The notes below the pieces were generated by a model. That model was given only the letters and a program-made list of their open reading frames with translations. It ran no database searches and was not told where the DNA came from. Below are positions 12,232 through 24,400 of a DNA stretch of 64,000 bases, piece by piece. A program made the position numbers and the translations under genes. The DNA comes from Scleromitrula shiraiana (Eukaryota > Ascomycota > Leotiomycetes > Helotiales > Sclerotiniaceae), in NCBI GenBank assembly GCA_028455995.1, contig JABELC010000004.1:3160501-3224500 (forward strand), in the 5' to 3' direction. Within the stretch, counting starts at the first letter, position 1. Each line of letters begins with the position of its first letter.

Positions 12232-12733
12232 CTTAGAGAAATTAATTGAGAGATTGGATTAAGTTTTAAAATGTTTGTAGGTAAGCAGGACTGTAAAGTT
12301 ACAGATTATCGATCGAGTATGTATGAAAGAATGTAGGTAAGTAGAATAGATGGGAGATCCTGTTGTGGGTTAGAATAGAATAGGTAGGATGTTATGAGCC
12401 AGCTACAATATAATTGTTCAGATGTTTTGATACGGTTAAGCATTAAAACCAATATAGTCAAACTCTACGGTTGCCAAAACTAATAGTATGACGCAAGTCG
12501 GGCAAGCAGTCCCCCCCGGGTAGTCTCAAATTCCTCCTCAGGCGAAGCTGGGGAGAGCTTGCACCTCAAGTTGCTTTATAAACCTTGAGTCTTGGACCTT
12601 GAACGTTGAATAAGACAACATGCAACAACTTACAATAACAACATCTAATACAATCTTCATAAAAGAATTCGAGTTTCTTCATGAGATTCCTACTTGATAA
12701 TACTTTTTGCGATTAGATTTATATCTATAACGC
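12232..12733. promoter_or_regulatory. Divergent promoter region, calmodulin/TLG2
   Basis: These 500 bp separate the start codons of calmodulin (-) and the TLG2-like syntaxin (+) and should carry both promoters. A C-run followed by GGG occurs around 12511-12520. No specific factor site is claimed. Confidence 0.45.
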
Positions 12734-13950
12734 CATGTGGCGGGATCGTACAAATCTGTATGTTTAATCATTTATATGTTCTTAGATATTCAAAAGTATC
12801 GATATCTATGGGCATATCCCTTTCACAAACTTGTAAGAACTGACACTTATCCACCTATCTAGCTATATATCCTATCGACAATCATATGCACATCACCCCG
12901 CCAAGAAACCAAAATATTCGATAGCTTCTGGAAATGGATATTCCGATAGTATTGGAGGAGCTTCAGAGGAGCGCAGGGGACTTATGTCCGCTGGCGCATT
13001 CGAAGATGATGGAGATGCGATAATAGAAATGGATTTATTACCACCGAGATGGGCAGATATTAGTGATGAAGTCACAGAATACTTGACGGATATTGCAAAT
13101 AAGAGTCAAAAATTGGAGAAACTACACCAGAAGCATGTACTACCTGGGTTCGATGATGAGGAGGTTAAAAAGAAAGAAGAAAGGGAAATTGAGTTATTAA
13201 CTCAACAAATTACCAAAGGATTTCATGATTGTCAAAAGGCGATTCAGAGAGTAGAACAAATAGTTCGAGATTCGAGACATCAGGGTGGAATAAGCAAAGG
13301 GGAAGAAACTATGGCGAAGAATATCCAAATTTCACTGGCAGGGAGGGTACAAGAAGCCAGTGCAGGATTCAGAAAGAAGCAAAGTGCTTACTTAAAAAGT
13401 ATGACTTCCATTTCGATATTTTGCAGCTCAATGCTAACAAATTTCAGAACTTCGAGGTCTAGGTGGAATGGGTGCGCCAATCGATCGAGCCTCAACCCCT
13501 CTGTACAACAACTATACCGACCCCTCCCTAATGGAAACCGACGCCGATAAATCCTACTCCCAATCAACCCTCCAACAAACCTCCCAAAAACAACTCACCT
13601 CCAACGATGCCGCCATAATGCAACGCGAACGAGAAATCACCGACATAGCACAAGGAATTATCGAATTAGCCGATATCTTCAAAGAACTCCAAACTATGAT
13701 TATAGATCAAGGAACGATGCTGGATCGCATAGATTATAATGTGGAAAGAATGGCCGTGGATGTGAAAGCAGCAGATACGGAATTAAAAGTTGCGAGCGGG
13801 TATCAGAGAAGGGGGACGAAGAGGAGAATTATTTTGTTGCTGATTTTACTTGTGGTGGGAATGTTTATTTTGTTGTTGGTTAAACCTAAGAGACATGGAA
13901 GGGATGTAGAGGAAAGTGTACCACCACCGCCGCCGCCACCTCGATTATGA
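12734..13950 (+). CDS. TLG2-like t-SNARE (syntaxin 16 type)
   Basis: The predicted protein is 353 aa in three exons (12734..12756, 12863..13398, 13448..13950); introns of 106 and 49 nt keep phase. TLG2 is the Qa-SNARE for fusion of endosome-derived vesicles with the trans-Golgi. The N-terminus MWRDRTNLYISYRQSY matches the short Sec1/Vps45-binding peptide typical of TLG2/syntaxin 16. Then come the helical Habc domain (LLPPRWADISDEVTEYL and following, about residues 70-180) and the SNARE helix from about residue 250 (REREITDIAQGIIELADIFK) with the expected central Gln in IIDQGTMLDRIDYN. It ends with a C-terminal membrane anchor (RRIILLLILLVVGMFILLLV). Unusually, about 20 residues follow the anchor and end in seven consecutive prolines. 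Homologues can have luminal tails, so this may be ordinary. Assignment is confident. Confidence 0.93.
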
Positions 13951-14610
13951 GATTCTTTTTTTTTCTGCCAGAATATAGACTTTTGTTCGAGTTGGACAAT
14001 TTTTCGTTTGTATGTTTCCGTGAGGTCTATGTCAACCGAGTGCGTGGAGATTCAGGTTCATGATCGCATCGCATGCCGTTTCTGCTTCCTGTTCACCCCC
14101 TTCTCCCTTTGCCTTACTACACCCAAGGAATGATTCGCAGCAAGGCTGAAATATATTGCAAGAGCAACATGCGAATCCCATCCAGTCCAACCCTGTCCCA
14201 TTATCCACAAAGTGCTAACTTAATATGCGTTCTCTCATAAACCATGTGTTTGTTGCTCCTACTCCCACATTCACTACCACGGCCCAAATCAAGCCCTGCT
14301 CCCTTTCCTCCACTTGACAAATCAAACCTGCATCCGCCGTCCGGTTGAAGAAGAATAAAAGTCTTACTGTGGTTGCCATTACCTCGATCAACAATGCCAG
14401 AGCACAAGATTGACAGAAAAGGCTTTAGGTGCTTGGAACAATGTTGCGGGCAAACCATGACCTTAATATTTGTCTGTATGTAGTAAGTCTATGGCGGCTA
14501 TGTAGGGGATAATGGTAGGAGAAAGAGAGGTTTAGAATATGACGACACTTCAAAACTTTGAGGAAATGACAACGGTCGTCAAAAACGGCAAGACTGTGTA
14601 CTATATATAT

Positions 14611-14892
14611 TCAAGTTATTGACAACAATAAAACATTTCCATCCTCATCATATCCGGAACTCAGCCTTTCCTCAGCTCTTGCTAGTTTGTACGTGGTGCA
14701 CCCAAAGTCTGCGTCCACCATAGTTTCTGATACAAACTCAGGATCCGCGAAAAGCTGACGCCAAGTTTCTGAATCCGAATTCGCTGAGAATGTACCGCGA
14801 GAGGAGTGGCTTTTACGCCTATATGGATAGCTTGGGAATTTAGGGAGTTTGGGGGTGGGGGAAGAAGAAGGGGATAAGGGGTAATGATTCAC
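14611..14892 (-). CDS. Doubtful small hypothetical protein
   Basis: This is an uninterrupted 93-aa frame beginning at an ATG. The first half is rich in Ser, Pro, Lys and Arg; the second half is acidic (PEFVSETMVDADFGCTTYKLARAEERL). There is no signal peptide, membrane span or recognised domain. Composition is protein-like in the second half, but a frame this long can occur by chance. I do not recognise it. Confidence 0.2.
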   Translation of the reverse strand: MNHYPLSPSSSPTPKLPKFPSYPYRRKSHSSRGTFSANSDSETWRQLFADPEFVSETMVDADFGCTTYKLARAEERLSSGYDEDGNVLLLSIT

Positions 14893-15450
14893 TGGCGAGT
14901 TGTGTGCATGGAAAGGAGAGGGTAGGGGATGAGTATATGAGAGTCAACCAGTGGAGCGGGGTAGTTGGCGCAAGATATCTCGTCATAAGAGGCGGGATTT
15001 AGGGTGGCTTGTTTGTTCTATTAGTATATTGGTGTATAAAGTCACTGAGCTCAAGAAGGAGAGTTGGGCAAGACAGCTAAGCCACGACTTTGTTCTATTT
15101 GACTGATAGATCAATCATTCGGGTATTTAATGAAACTCTGCCGTTCATGTCTTTGTAGTACGAGAGTTAGGGGGTTGTTGTGGGATTGTTGTTGTCATTA
15201 GTATTTTGATCGTTGTCCTTTTTATATCATGGTAAGAGAAATCGACGAGATGAAGACATCAAAAATAGGATAACTGACAGTAATCAGAAGAACATGACAC
15301 ATAAAATTGTACTCCCCCAAGGTATCTGTTTGTATGACTCCGGGGGTATGGAACTGTACAATATGGGATATTCTCTATATTGTATTATTGTGTTCGAGGA
15401 GATCAAGAAGGGTGTTGTACGCCGTCGAGAGTATATATCTCCTCAACGGG

Positions 15451-15471
15451 CACGTGACGTAAGGTCACGTG
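15451..15471. promoter_or_regulatory. Inverted pair of CACGTG E-boxes
   Basis: CACGTGAC at 15451-15458 faces GTCACGTG at 15464-15471 across a five-base spacer. Each arm holds the palindromic bHLH core CACGTG with identical AC/GT flanks. This is the kind of site bound by fungal bHLH factors of Cbf1/Pho4/SREBP type. No nearby intact gene explains it; the closest downstream is the decayed P450. Function is inferred. Confidence 0.5.
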
Positions 15472-16819
15472 CTGACTATACAGACAGTATCACTCATACA
15501 TCTTGAGCTGTGGCACACCGAGCAATCTCTCAAGAAATCATCCGACGCAGGAGGACTCATGGGTAATCTAGAATTCTGCAGCATACTCCATACATTCTTT
15601 ACTTTTTCTTCACGTTCAAGATCTATTTATGCCTCGATATCCATCCTCAGGTGTCGTGATGTGAGTTCTCATCTCAATGTTCGGTACTTTGGCACTTAGA
15701 TTCCATGAATATCAGGTTTTGGGTGTGCCACCGTAGCTGGTAAATCCCCTTGTCAATACATGAGCTTTCCATTAACTTACCTGTACCGCACATACCCCGC
15801 TCAAAGTTTCTGATATTTCCTGTTGTGTAGTATAAAGTACTTCTGTAATAAACAAACTATGTTGAGCTGTAAAGAAATCAAAAGACCTAGTAAAAAAAAT
15901 GAACAGATATGGGAAGCAAATTCACAAACGGTATATTTTATCTCGTATCCGGAGGCAAGTTAAGTCAAGTAACTTTAAGCTGAACACCGATTGAGAACAC
16001 TACAATGATATATTGTCGTCGTTAGTATATTTCATTACCTTTAATCATGTATATATCATTAGATGATAATCGAAATCTCCTAAAACTTTTGAAGATAATA
16101 GCTAATAGCCATGTCCATCAACTCAACATAGGAGCTACAGCGGTGATCGGCCCAACAACACAATGTACCATACTTGTCTAGAATTTCGAACTGCGTACAA
16201 ACCTCTAGCAAAGTAATTCATTCTGGCGTATTGATATTGCTTTGGCCGAAGCGATGAGAGACCAAAGGGAGAGCTTAGGCGAAATAGCACAACTTCCTAC
16301 CCCGCACTTTATAGAATATCGGTTGCATACATCAAACGACAACATTCAGTTGAGTATTTGTTGCGTACCATCCCTTCATCATGGTACTATAACATCATAC
16401 ACTGAAATCATGCGCTGACATCATACAGAAAAAAGAACCCAGTATTCTCTCGGTGGTTGTTACCTGAGAAACTATACCAATTTAAATGGCAATCATCTCA
16501 ATTATTATTATACTGGTCGGAATTTCATACGAGCATTTATCTACTGGAGTTTCTTCTAGTATTATTAATATTGTTATATTATTATTGGATTATTATTTTG
16601 TTATTTCAGGGGTCTGCCAAGGATACCAAATACGGCAGTGAGGCGACTCGTTTATTTCGCTCGCATTATCGGCTTTGACGACAGTTTATGCGGAAGACTA
16701 CTCCCTTTGAGAAACTAAATTTAACTCATGTGAGAAATCACTCAAACTTTCGAATAGGTGGGCTTGTGATGAGAGTGTTGGAATCAAACCGTTAGTTAGT
16801 GCTTACACTATATCCATCG

Positions 16820-18487
16820 TTGTCTCTCAAATTTTGCAGACATTACATCGACACCATCACCTTACACGCAGTTGAATCTACACTCGCAATTTACCTCATT
16901 CTGTATACCGTAGGAATCATCATTCTGGTATTAACGTATTAGAAATGGGCGTCCTACCGAGCCTTCAAACTGGCTGCTCGTCAACATGGTTGCAAACGAC
17001 CACCAAAATATCCTCATCAGGATTTCATTTGGGTACCGATCTAATGAAGGAACGTGTGAAAGCTATTAATGAATGACAGCAAATGGAGCTCTTCATGAAA
17101 CACTTTAACACGATTGGGAAGACATGGGAGGAGAACTTCTTCGGAACAAGGGTGATCAATACTGTACATATTAAGAATACACAAGCAGTTTCTGCTCGTA
17201 ATTTTGATGATTATGGAAATCCGGTTCAAAATTTCTTTACACCGTTTCTTGGAGATGAAGTTCTATCACTGGATGGATCAGCGGTAAGCTCAACTAGTCA
17301 TCGGTATTTTGATCTTAGTTTGGTTGTCAAGTTGACCAGGTCGTATCATACACTAACATCCTAATCTCTTAGTGGAAACATTCAAGAGATATAGTCAAAT
17401 GCATCTTCTCTCGAGCTGAAGTTTCGGACGTCGAAACTTTGGGCTTTCATGTCGATAGATTTCTAGATGTTATCCATTCTAATGGAAGTACCATTGATCT
17501 TCAGGAGGCACTGCATAATCTGGTAGGAGGATTCGATCGACTGAAATCGTACAACGCTGACATGAATATCATCAGTTCCTCGATTTGTCAACGGAGTTTC
17601 TTTTTGGGGAGTCTATCGATGCCCAACTACCGCAAGATCCAAAAAATTCTAAGGACTTTCTCAAAGCGTTTCAGGGCGCCCTTGCCGGGGTGGGAAAGCG
17701 AAGACTTGCTGGAAAACTCCATCACGTCATCTATGCGTTTGATAAATCCTGGAGAAAGGATATCGATAACGTATTTGTTTATATCGATGGACATGTTAAG
17801 AGAGTGCTTGAATCTCAGACAAGATCTGAAAAGCAGGACAAACATACTAGTCGTCGATATGTTCTTCTTAACGAAATGGCCAAGGAGATCAAAGATCCTA
17901 TCAAACTTCGTTATCAGATTTTAAATGTTTTCATGCCTGGTAAAGATACAAACTGTATCCTTGTGGCAAGATGTATATTTCATTTTGCCAGAAATCCAGA
18001 AATATGGACTCAACTACGAGCTGAGAGTACTAGTCTTGGTGATCAGCCACTCACTTTCTAACTTCTCAAGTCGTTACATTCATTCAGATATGACCTCCAC
18101 GAAACACTACGTCTCCAGGGTCCCGCCGGTCGAGTTCAACGTCTTCCACTCAAAAATATAATTCTCCCTGTAGGCGGCGGTCCTGACGGCGAATCTCCTA
18201 TGCTGGTAGAGAAAGGAGAAGTTGTCGCCCTGAACACCTGGGGACCTAATCATGATCGTGATATCTGGGGTGATGATGTGGATGAATTCAAGCCTGAAAG
18301 ATTCATCGATAAGAAGATGGGATGAGAGTTCACCCTGTTTCTTGGTGGTCCATGTATTTGCCCTGCTCAACAACAAGTACTGACACAATCTGTATATTTA
18401 CTTGTTAGCTTGACACAGAAGTTTGCTCGTATCGATAATAAAGATCCAGTTCAGAAGTACGTGGAGATTGTTAGAATAATTACTTAA
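16820..18487 (+). pseudogene. Decayed cytochrome P450 (CYP52-like)
   Basis: The translation still shows an N-terminal membrane anchor (STLAIYLILYTVGIIILVL) and the AARQHGCKRPPKYP linker. Also visible are DLSTEFLFGES, a degenerate I-helix (FMPGKDTN for AGRDT), the ExxR helix (HETLRL), NTWGPNHDRDIWG, EFKPERF and a heme loop FLGGPCICPAQQQ. The PAQQQ ending resembles the n-alkane/fatty-acid hydroxylase P450 group (CYP52 and relatives). The reading frame is broken by TAG at 16940, a frameshift near 17030, TGA at 17074, TAA at 18059 and TGA at 18323. Two introns are still recognisable (GTAAGC at 17284 to TTAG before 17374, and GTAGGA near 17523). The heme-loop Arg is replaced by Cys. Stops and replacements are explained by C:G-to-T:A changes (TGG to TGA, CAG/CAA to TAG/TAA, CGY to TGY), suggesting RIP-like mutation. 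It is not expected to be functional. Confidence 0.85.
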
Positions 18488-21400
18488 AGTCGAAATGGGG
18501 TTAAGGTTGGACTTTTTACTTCAGAGCCATGATAATACAAACCTGTATATGAGAAATAGGGAGTTGGAATGTAGGTGGTACCAGGGTGATCAAGATGGGA
18601 AGCTTTTAGTTGTAGGAAAGAAAATAAAGCGAGATAATTGATTGAGGACAATTGGATGAGAAACCAAGGATTCAGGGGTCTGTCTAAATTCTGCACTTCC
18701 AGGTGATTCTTTTGTTCGGTCATATGTTCAATAAAGCTCAATACTACTGTAGCACTACCGTGTTTCTTTCCTTTTCTCTAAATATTTCACGTTGCTGATG
18801 AACTATTAAGTCCATAGTTCACATTGAGGAAAAGCATATAGACAAGGGCAGGAGTGGCGTGCGTATTCTGCGATAACAGCTCTTCTGCCCTCATATCTTA
18901 CCATCTCTAGCTTCTATCAAACTTCTACTTCCCTATTCTCTCTTTTCGACTGCCATCATCTGTTGTTGCTGCTATCTCTCACCGCATTCATTTTCATGTT
19001 TTACCATACATCTCAATCAAGTGAATGCATTAAACATCACAAGAAATACCACGGTCATGCAAATATTCTCCATTACCACGATATCTATGTAACGAGCCAT
19101 GCTTTATTTGGAATTGTAGTCCTAAAAGCTGTGGGTTAGTGATGTACTGACATTCACAAGGTCGCGCTTTATAGGAATTTGTGGGGGCAATTCTGTGATT
19201 TGATTCAATTCTCGTGTTAAGAGCTATATATCTACATTTTTAATGATTCATTGGTAATCGTCAATGGGTGGATGTTCTGAAATTGGGTGTTGTAAATAAT
19301 AATGCCTAAAACCGTCGGCGTCATATAAAAACGAGAATCTCCTTCTTCTGCTGTACTCCTGGAGCAGCAGAATACAACAAGGGGTATGAATTGTCTAATA
19401 TGACTGTGGAATAAGTAGATTCCTTAGGATACTGTTCTGGAGACTAATTCGTTCTCTTGAATCTCTTCTCAATTTCCAAACTTCAGGTTAGACACCCAAC
19501 TCTATCTTCTACACTTTATTGCCAGTTAAATTGTCATTGTTATCGTTGTTATCTCGCTCGTCATCATTAGATTCCATGCTTGAGCTTTCTGGATCATCCT
19601 TGAGTAAGACATTATGATTACACCTAAAGAAGTATCACGTAACTTGTTCGCTTGCCTTCAGATAAAATAGACATAATTTTTCTTGCATTTGGAAAATCTG
19701 CGATCTTCCTAATTGTTTGATATACTCTCCTTACGTTCCATGATACCCCTTCTATACCCCAGTACCAAGTTCCTCCCCAGAAAAAAAATTCAAACACTAA
19801 GTCTCGACTCTTTCAGTTGGCCGATCTTCGGACGACGACGGAGAGGTTGTGTATATATATAAAATCTTCGTCGTAAAATCATTCTCCTGCTGTATATATT
19901 ACAAACGGAGTATGGAAGTTAAACCTGCTATGGTTCCTATTCTGGAATTGGCCCGAATTCTGGGCTGTTTTATCTTCGAGTTTGATTTGGTCGGATGGGT
20001 GGTTTACTTCGCTTATTTATTAGCGCTGTGAGATATTCGCGTATCATTATTTCGTGTGGTCTAATCATTCTCACAGTACAGATTATAATATCTAGGGGTC
20101 TATGAGCCATCATATAATTCATCATCTCAGTGTTTGTTTTCCAGCATTAAGAATGATTCAGTCACGTGGCTGTTTTTTTTTTCTGACCTGGCCTCTACGT
20201 TTGGTTTCAAACATGCTTGTGGTATCCCTTCAAGTTTTTCCTTGCATTTATACATAGAATCTGTTTTCACCTGCCCAGATTTAATTCCTGGTAGTACATT
20301 GCTTGAACCGAAAAATTGAATTATTTATTTATAGCTTGCGAGTATGCGCTAATATTTTCATACTAAACTCATTTCCAACTTCCGTGTATAAAGGACCTAG
20401 AGAAAAGTAGTATACAGCACCCAAAAGACACTAGAAAACAAACAAGGTCTTCTGTCGTGCTCTATGCTTATTTCGTCAGTTAGTCCAAGTGACCCGGTAC
20501 TAGCCACCTGATATCGAGTTCTCAGAAGATATGAAGAGGTCGATACAATTTCATACTTGAAATAGAGTCTCCATCTGCTGTCATATTCCCGTCACTCATG
20601 ATTAAGTATCATCACCAACAATTTAACGTTCTTCGCACTCTTTTTGTCAGGGAATTGGGATTTCATTCAAAATACTTGTAAGGATTTAATGCGTTTATAC
20701 AAGTCAGCATTACTCGGAATATTGATAGATAGAAAAGGAGATGCAAATCCAGAATTCTCTCGGCTGTCGCTTAACATTAGTCATCATAATTAGTCATGAT
20801 TACCAACACAGTTCAAATAGATGTTTACTATTCTTTGAGGTTATGATTTATATTTTATATTAGACTAAGATGTGTCTGAAATTTTCGGAACTGACATGCT
20901 CAAAACTATCTTACTAACAGACAAACATCAGTTGTCAATTTTTGATGATTGTTGAATTTGGAGTCTTTCCAGAAGTCCTCTTCAGGTACAAGATTGCCAC
21001 TCGTTTTTATCATTATGTGTTATCCTCCTTACTGCAAAGTGATACTGAAGATAATTGGTTGCATCTACGAGCTGCTTTATAGATATTAGATGAAACAAAA
21101 TAAGATCAAGTCGATGTCCATCCACTAACAAGCCATCCCCTGCAAATTCTCCGAATTGTGATATAAAGGTATATAAACTCTTACCTATCCTCGTATCTCG
21201 CTCTATAGATACATCTGCTATATAGTGGTGGCATATAGAATTCTTATGGTTTCATAGAATTTCCATCTGTACAAGTTGCATCTCGCCCCGTTTGCAGAAT
21301 CTTTATGCGTGAGACGGATTGCGCAAAATAATGGCATCAATCTTTCCTCTCATTGCCATTAATATGTTACTGTTGTAACTTCCTATTTGCACTCCTGATT

Positions 21401-24400
21401 AAAATGAATATATTTGTTCCCATGAATCCATTATTGTCGTTATCCTTCAACTCATCATTCTTATCACCACCGCTGTTAATGCTTGATAATTTGGTCATTC
21501 CTAGTTGCCCTTCTCCGCCTTTCAACTTTCTCAGATTCCTAAATCTAAATTATCTGTTTAATCACATGTATTATTCTTCTATAAAAATCTCTTGACTGAC
21601 TTCTTGAACTTTGTTTGCTATACGAAATCTTCTTGTCTTTTCTTTTAACTTGACAATTACCAGTGTCTTTTCATCTATCTATTGTTCAGTTGTATAAGAT
21701 TTTTTGAATCTAGATTGTAGATTCAAGGAAACTTTTTTCAGTATTCAATTTTGCAAAATTTATACATTGACATATGTAAGCATATTCAAAATCCCGTAAC
21801 CTGAAACAGAACCTTGATTTGGCATAGGCTTTCTCCTGAGAATGATAGTTCATGAGTGATGTTTTTGTCATCATGTTATATTCTACTGTTGTTGAAATCT
21901 TATCTTACAACTATCATCTCAAAACCCTTATCGTCATCGGTGATTTTCACCGTCATTATTTATCTTTATCAAAACCCACGTTCCGATTCAGGTTCAAGAA
22001 TAGTCTCATTTTACCGATATCTTTCCCGCACGTTTAGATTAAGTTCAAATGCGCTCTAGTTAACCCATGGCAGTGAGAGAATGGAATGGATCTCTGATAA
22101 GTGATGACTGTTTTTAGCTGTTAATGCTATAGAGTATGTTGGTAATTGTTGATAGATCGTTCTTTTGTCTTCCGAATCTTTTGAAAATTTCCGTTTCTTT
22201 TTCATATTCTATTCACTTGCATTCGGTCTCAATTGTCCTACCGACACTTCACTTTGCTTTACCACGCTTTTAAATAATCCTCAGAGCTTTCTCATTCATT
22301 AACATCCCATTGGCATCTTTCTGATCTTCACGCCGGATATATAAGCCACGCTGCAATACTTGGGAAAAATAACCCAAACTCTGGAAAGTCCCGAGTGGAC
22401 AACAGGAAAATGGGGAGTCGTTTAACTTGAAATACAATCTTTTAAGTATTTGTGAAGTCTTTTTCCAATAACTAGAAGTGTCCAGAGGCAAATAAACTCT
22501 TTATCGCCATTTTTACAACAGCTAATGATAATATTGTTGTCACTCTAATTTTGATTATGATAGTTACTTATCATCAGTTGGATGCGAACCATCAAATAAA
22601 TCTCTACATCCTCAGACAACTTTTCACTCTTTAGATTTCACACATCTCTCTACTATTTGTATTCTCCAGCTTACTTCCAGTGCGTTGTTGAGGGAATTTT
22701 GTTCGTAAAAACTAGATGATTATTTTATACATTCATAATGACTCAGACATTATGTGAAAGATGTTTAACTTGTTTACGTCCAAGCTCCTCCCCTTTCTCA
22801 AGTTTGACAGCCAACCAGAAACCTGAGATTGACGTCGATGGCGCACGAGTAAGCTGATGAAAAAGAGCCAATATGGGCTATTCAGTCACAGAATTCACCC
22901 TCTTACTATCCAATCCTTTATTATTCCCTCTGCTGCATGCTCAGTGTTCTATCATTAGAATCATTTCATTCTCCAAGTGTAAAGTCTCTTTTCCACTTCC
23001 AAATTTCAAAATCCTTGAAACAAAGCCGTAAGTAAACCATAGCTTTAATCTCAGTCATCGTGTTCAGTAGCTCATGTTCATTCTATTCTCTCAGCTAATA
23101 TAAATTGAAATTCCCTGCTGATCTCCCATGAGAAAAACCTAATGATTTTATTGTTGTCGTTTATATACTATCACGATTCTTATGCATCAACCTCCAAGTT
23201 TCAACCACCAATTTTGAGTACCACCGAAAGTTATACTCACTGTCAGTTGTGGATGAACCTATGTTTTCTATCCCCATTTCAACTAATCGTGGGTATAACA
23301 GAAATTCGAATTCTGTTCACTGCAATATACATAGGCCTTTGAAATTTATCACCCTCGTTCCATGTCCACCTTCACAGTTTGTCTCAGAATTTCTAGTTCT
23401 CAAGCGTATAGAATATCATCCAAGGGATACTGGCAAAGATTATATACCCTTCAAACCACTCCCTGCATCACATTCACTTCTCAAACCTTGCTCTCATTAC
23501 CCCTCATTACCCCGCATCTCCCATCGCGCAATATATTGCAATCTACCATTCCATACAACTACCATATAAACCATCCCCCCCTTCAAATTCTCAGACCTCA
23601 TCATGGAGTTACCCAAATTCAAAAGCAAAGGGTCTAGGACTGTGGCGATTCCCCGTTTCTACGTTCATACAACGTCCGAAATTGTAACAAATCGATGCAT
23701 TATCTTTGAGTTTTGTTCAGTTATATATTGTTGTGAATCCTCGTCTTAATATTATTGATTTGAGTGTTACTGTTGTCACTTTTTATTAGCATTGCCTTTA
23801 TTCTTCATCACTGTCATTTATCATCATTACCGTCATATTTCTCTCCGCCTTAGTCCCCTTATCATAAGTTCCCCCTTCTTCATAACTTTATATCATACGA
23901 TCGTATTCTCAATCCGATTTCAGTTCATGGTCTCCTCACAGATACGCCTAACTATTGGATCATTAGATGTACTTGATTTCGTTGTGGAGCATCTAGCCAA
24001 ATCAAGAAAAGTTTACATTGGGATTGGTGTCTATATATCCATAGACGCACTTTGCTATCTCCAATCTAAACTAGCGATACATCATTCAATTGAAGTACTC
24101 AAAGCTAGAGAGCATTCGCTCATTTACTTTATTTACACTTTTTCTCCTCCTCTCCTCCCATTTTTCAATCATTCACTTATCTGCTCCTGCTCCATCACAT
24201 TTACATCCCGCACCCTCTTGCTCACCATATACAACCCAACTCCACGACACCAGCTACTATCCCACTGCTATAAAATCACTCCGTCTTTCTACTCTTAGAT
24301 TTCTCTCCTAGCAACATTTCAGCAACAGGAAATCCATGCAACAAAGGATGAATAGGGCACGCATTGGATATTCTCCCCATAAGAATAGAATACTTATTTT

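Larger units (their letters stand above)
13951..16819. other. Intergenic, mostly unannotated
   Basis: This is nearly 3 kb without a gene I can support. A minus-strand frame at 14611-14892 is listed as a doubtful small gene. A paired E-box lies at 15451-15471. The segment 16500-16620 is AT-rich with TTATTA runs. Other frames look random. Confidence 0.4.
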
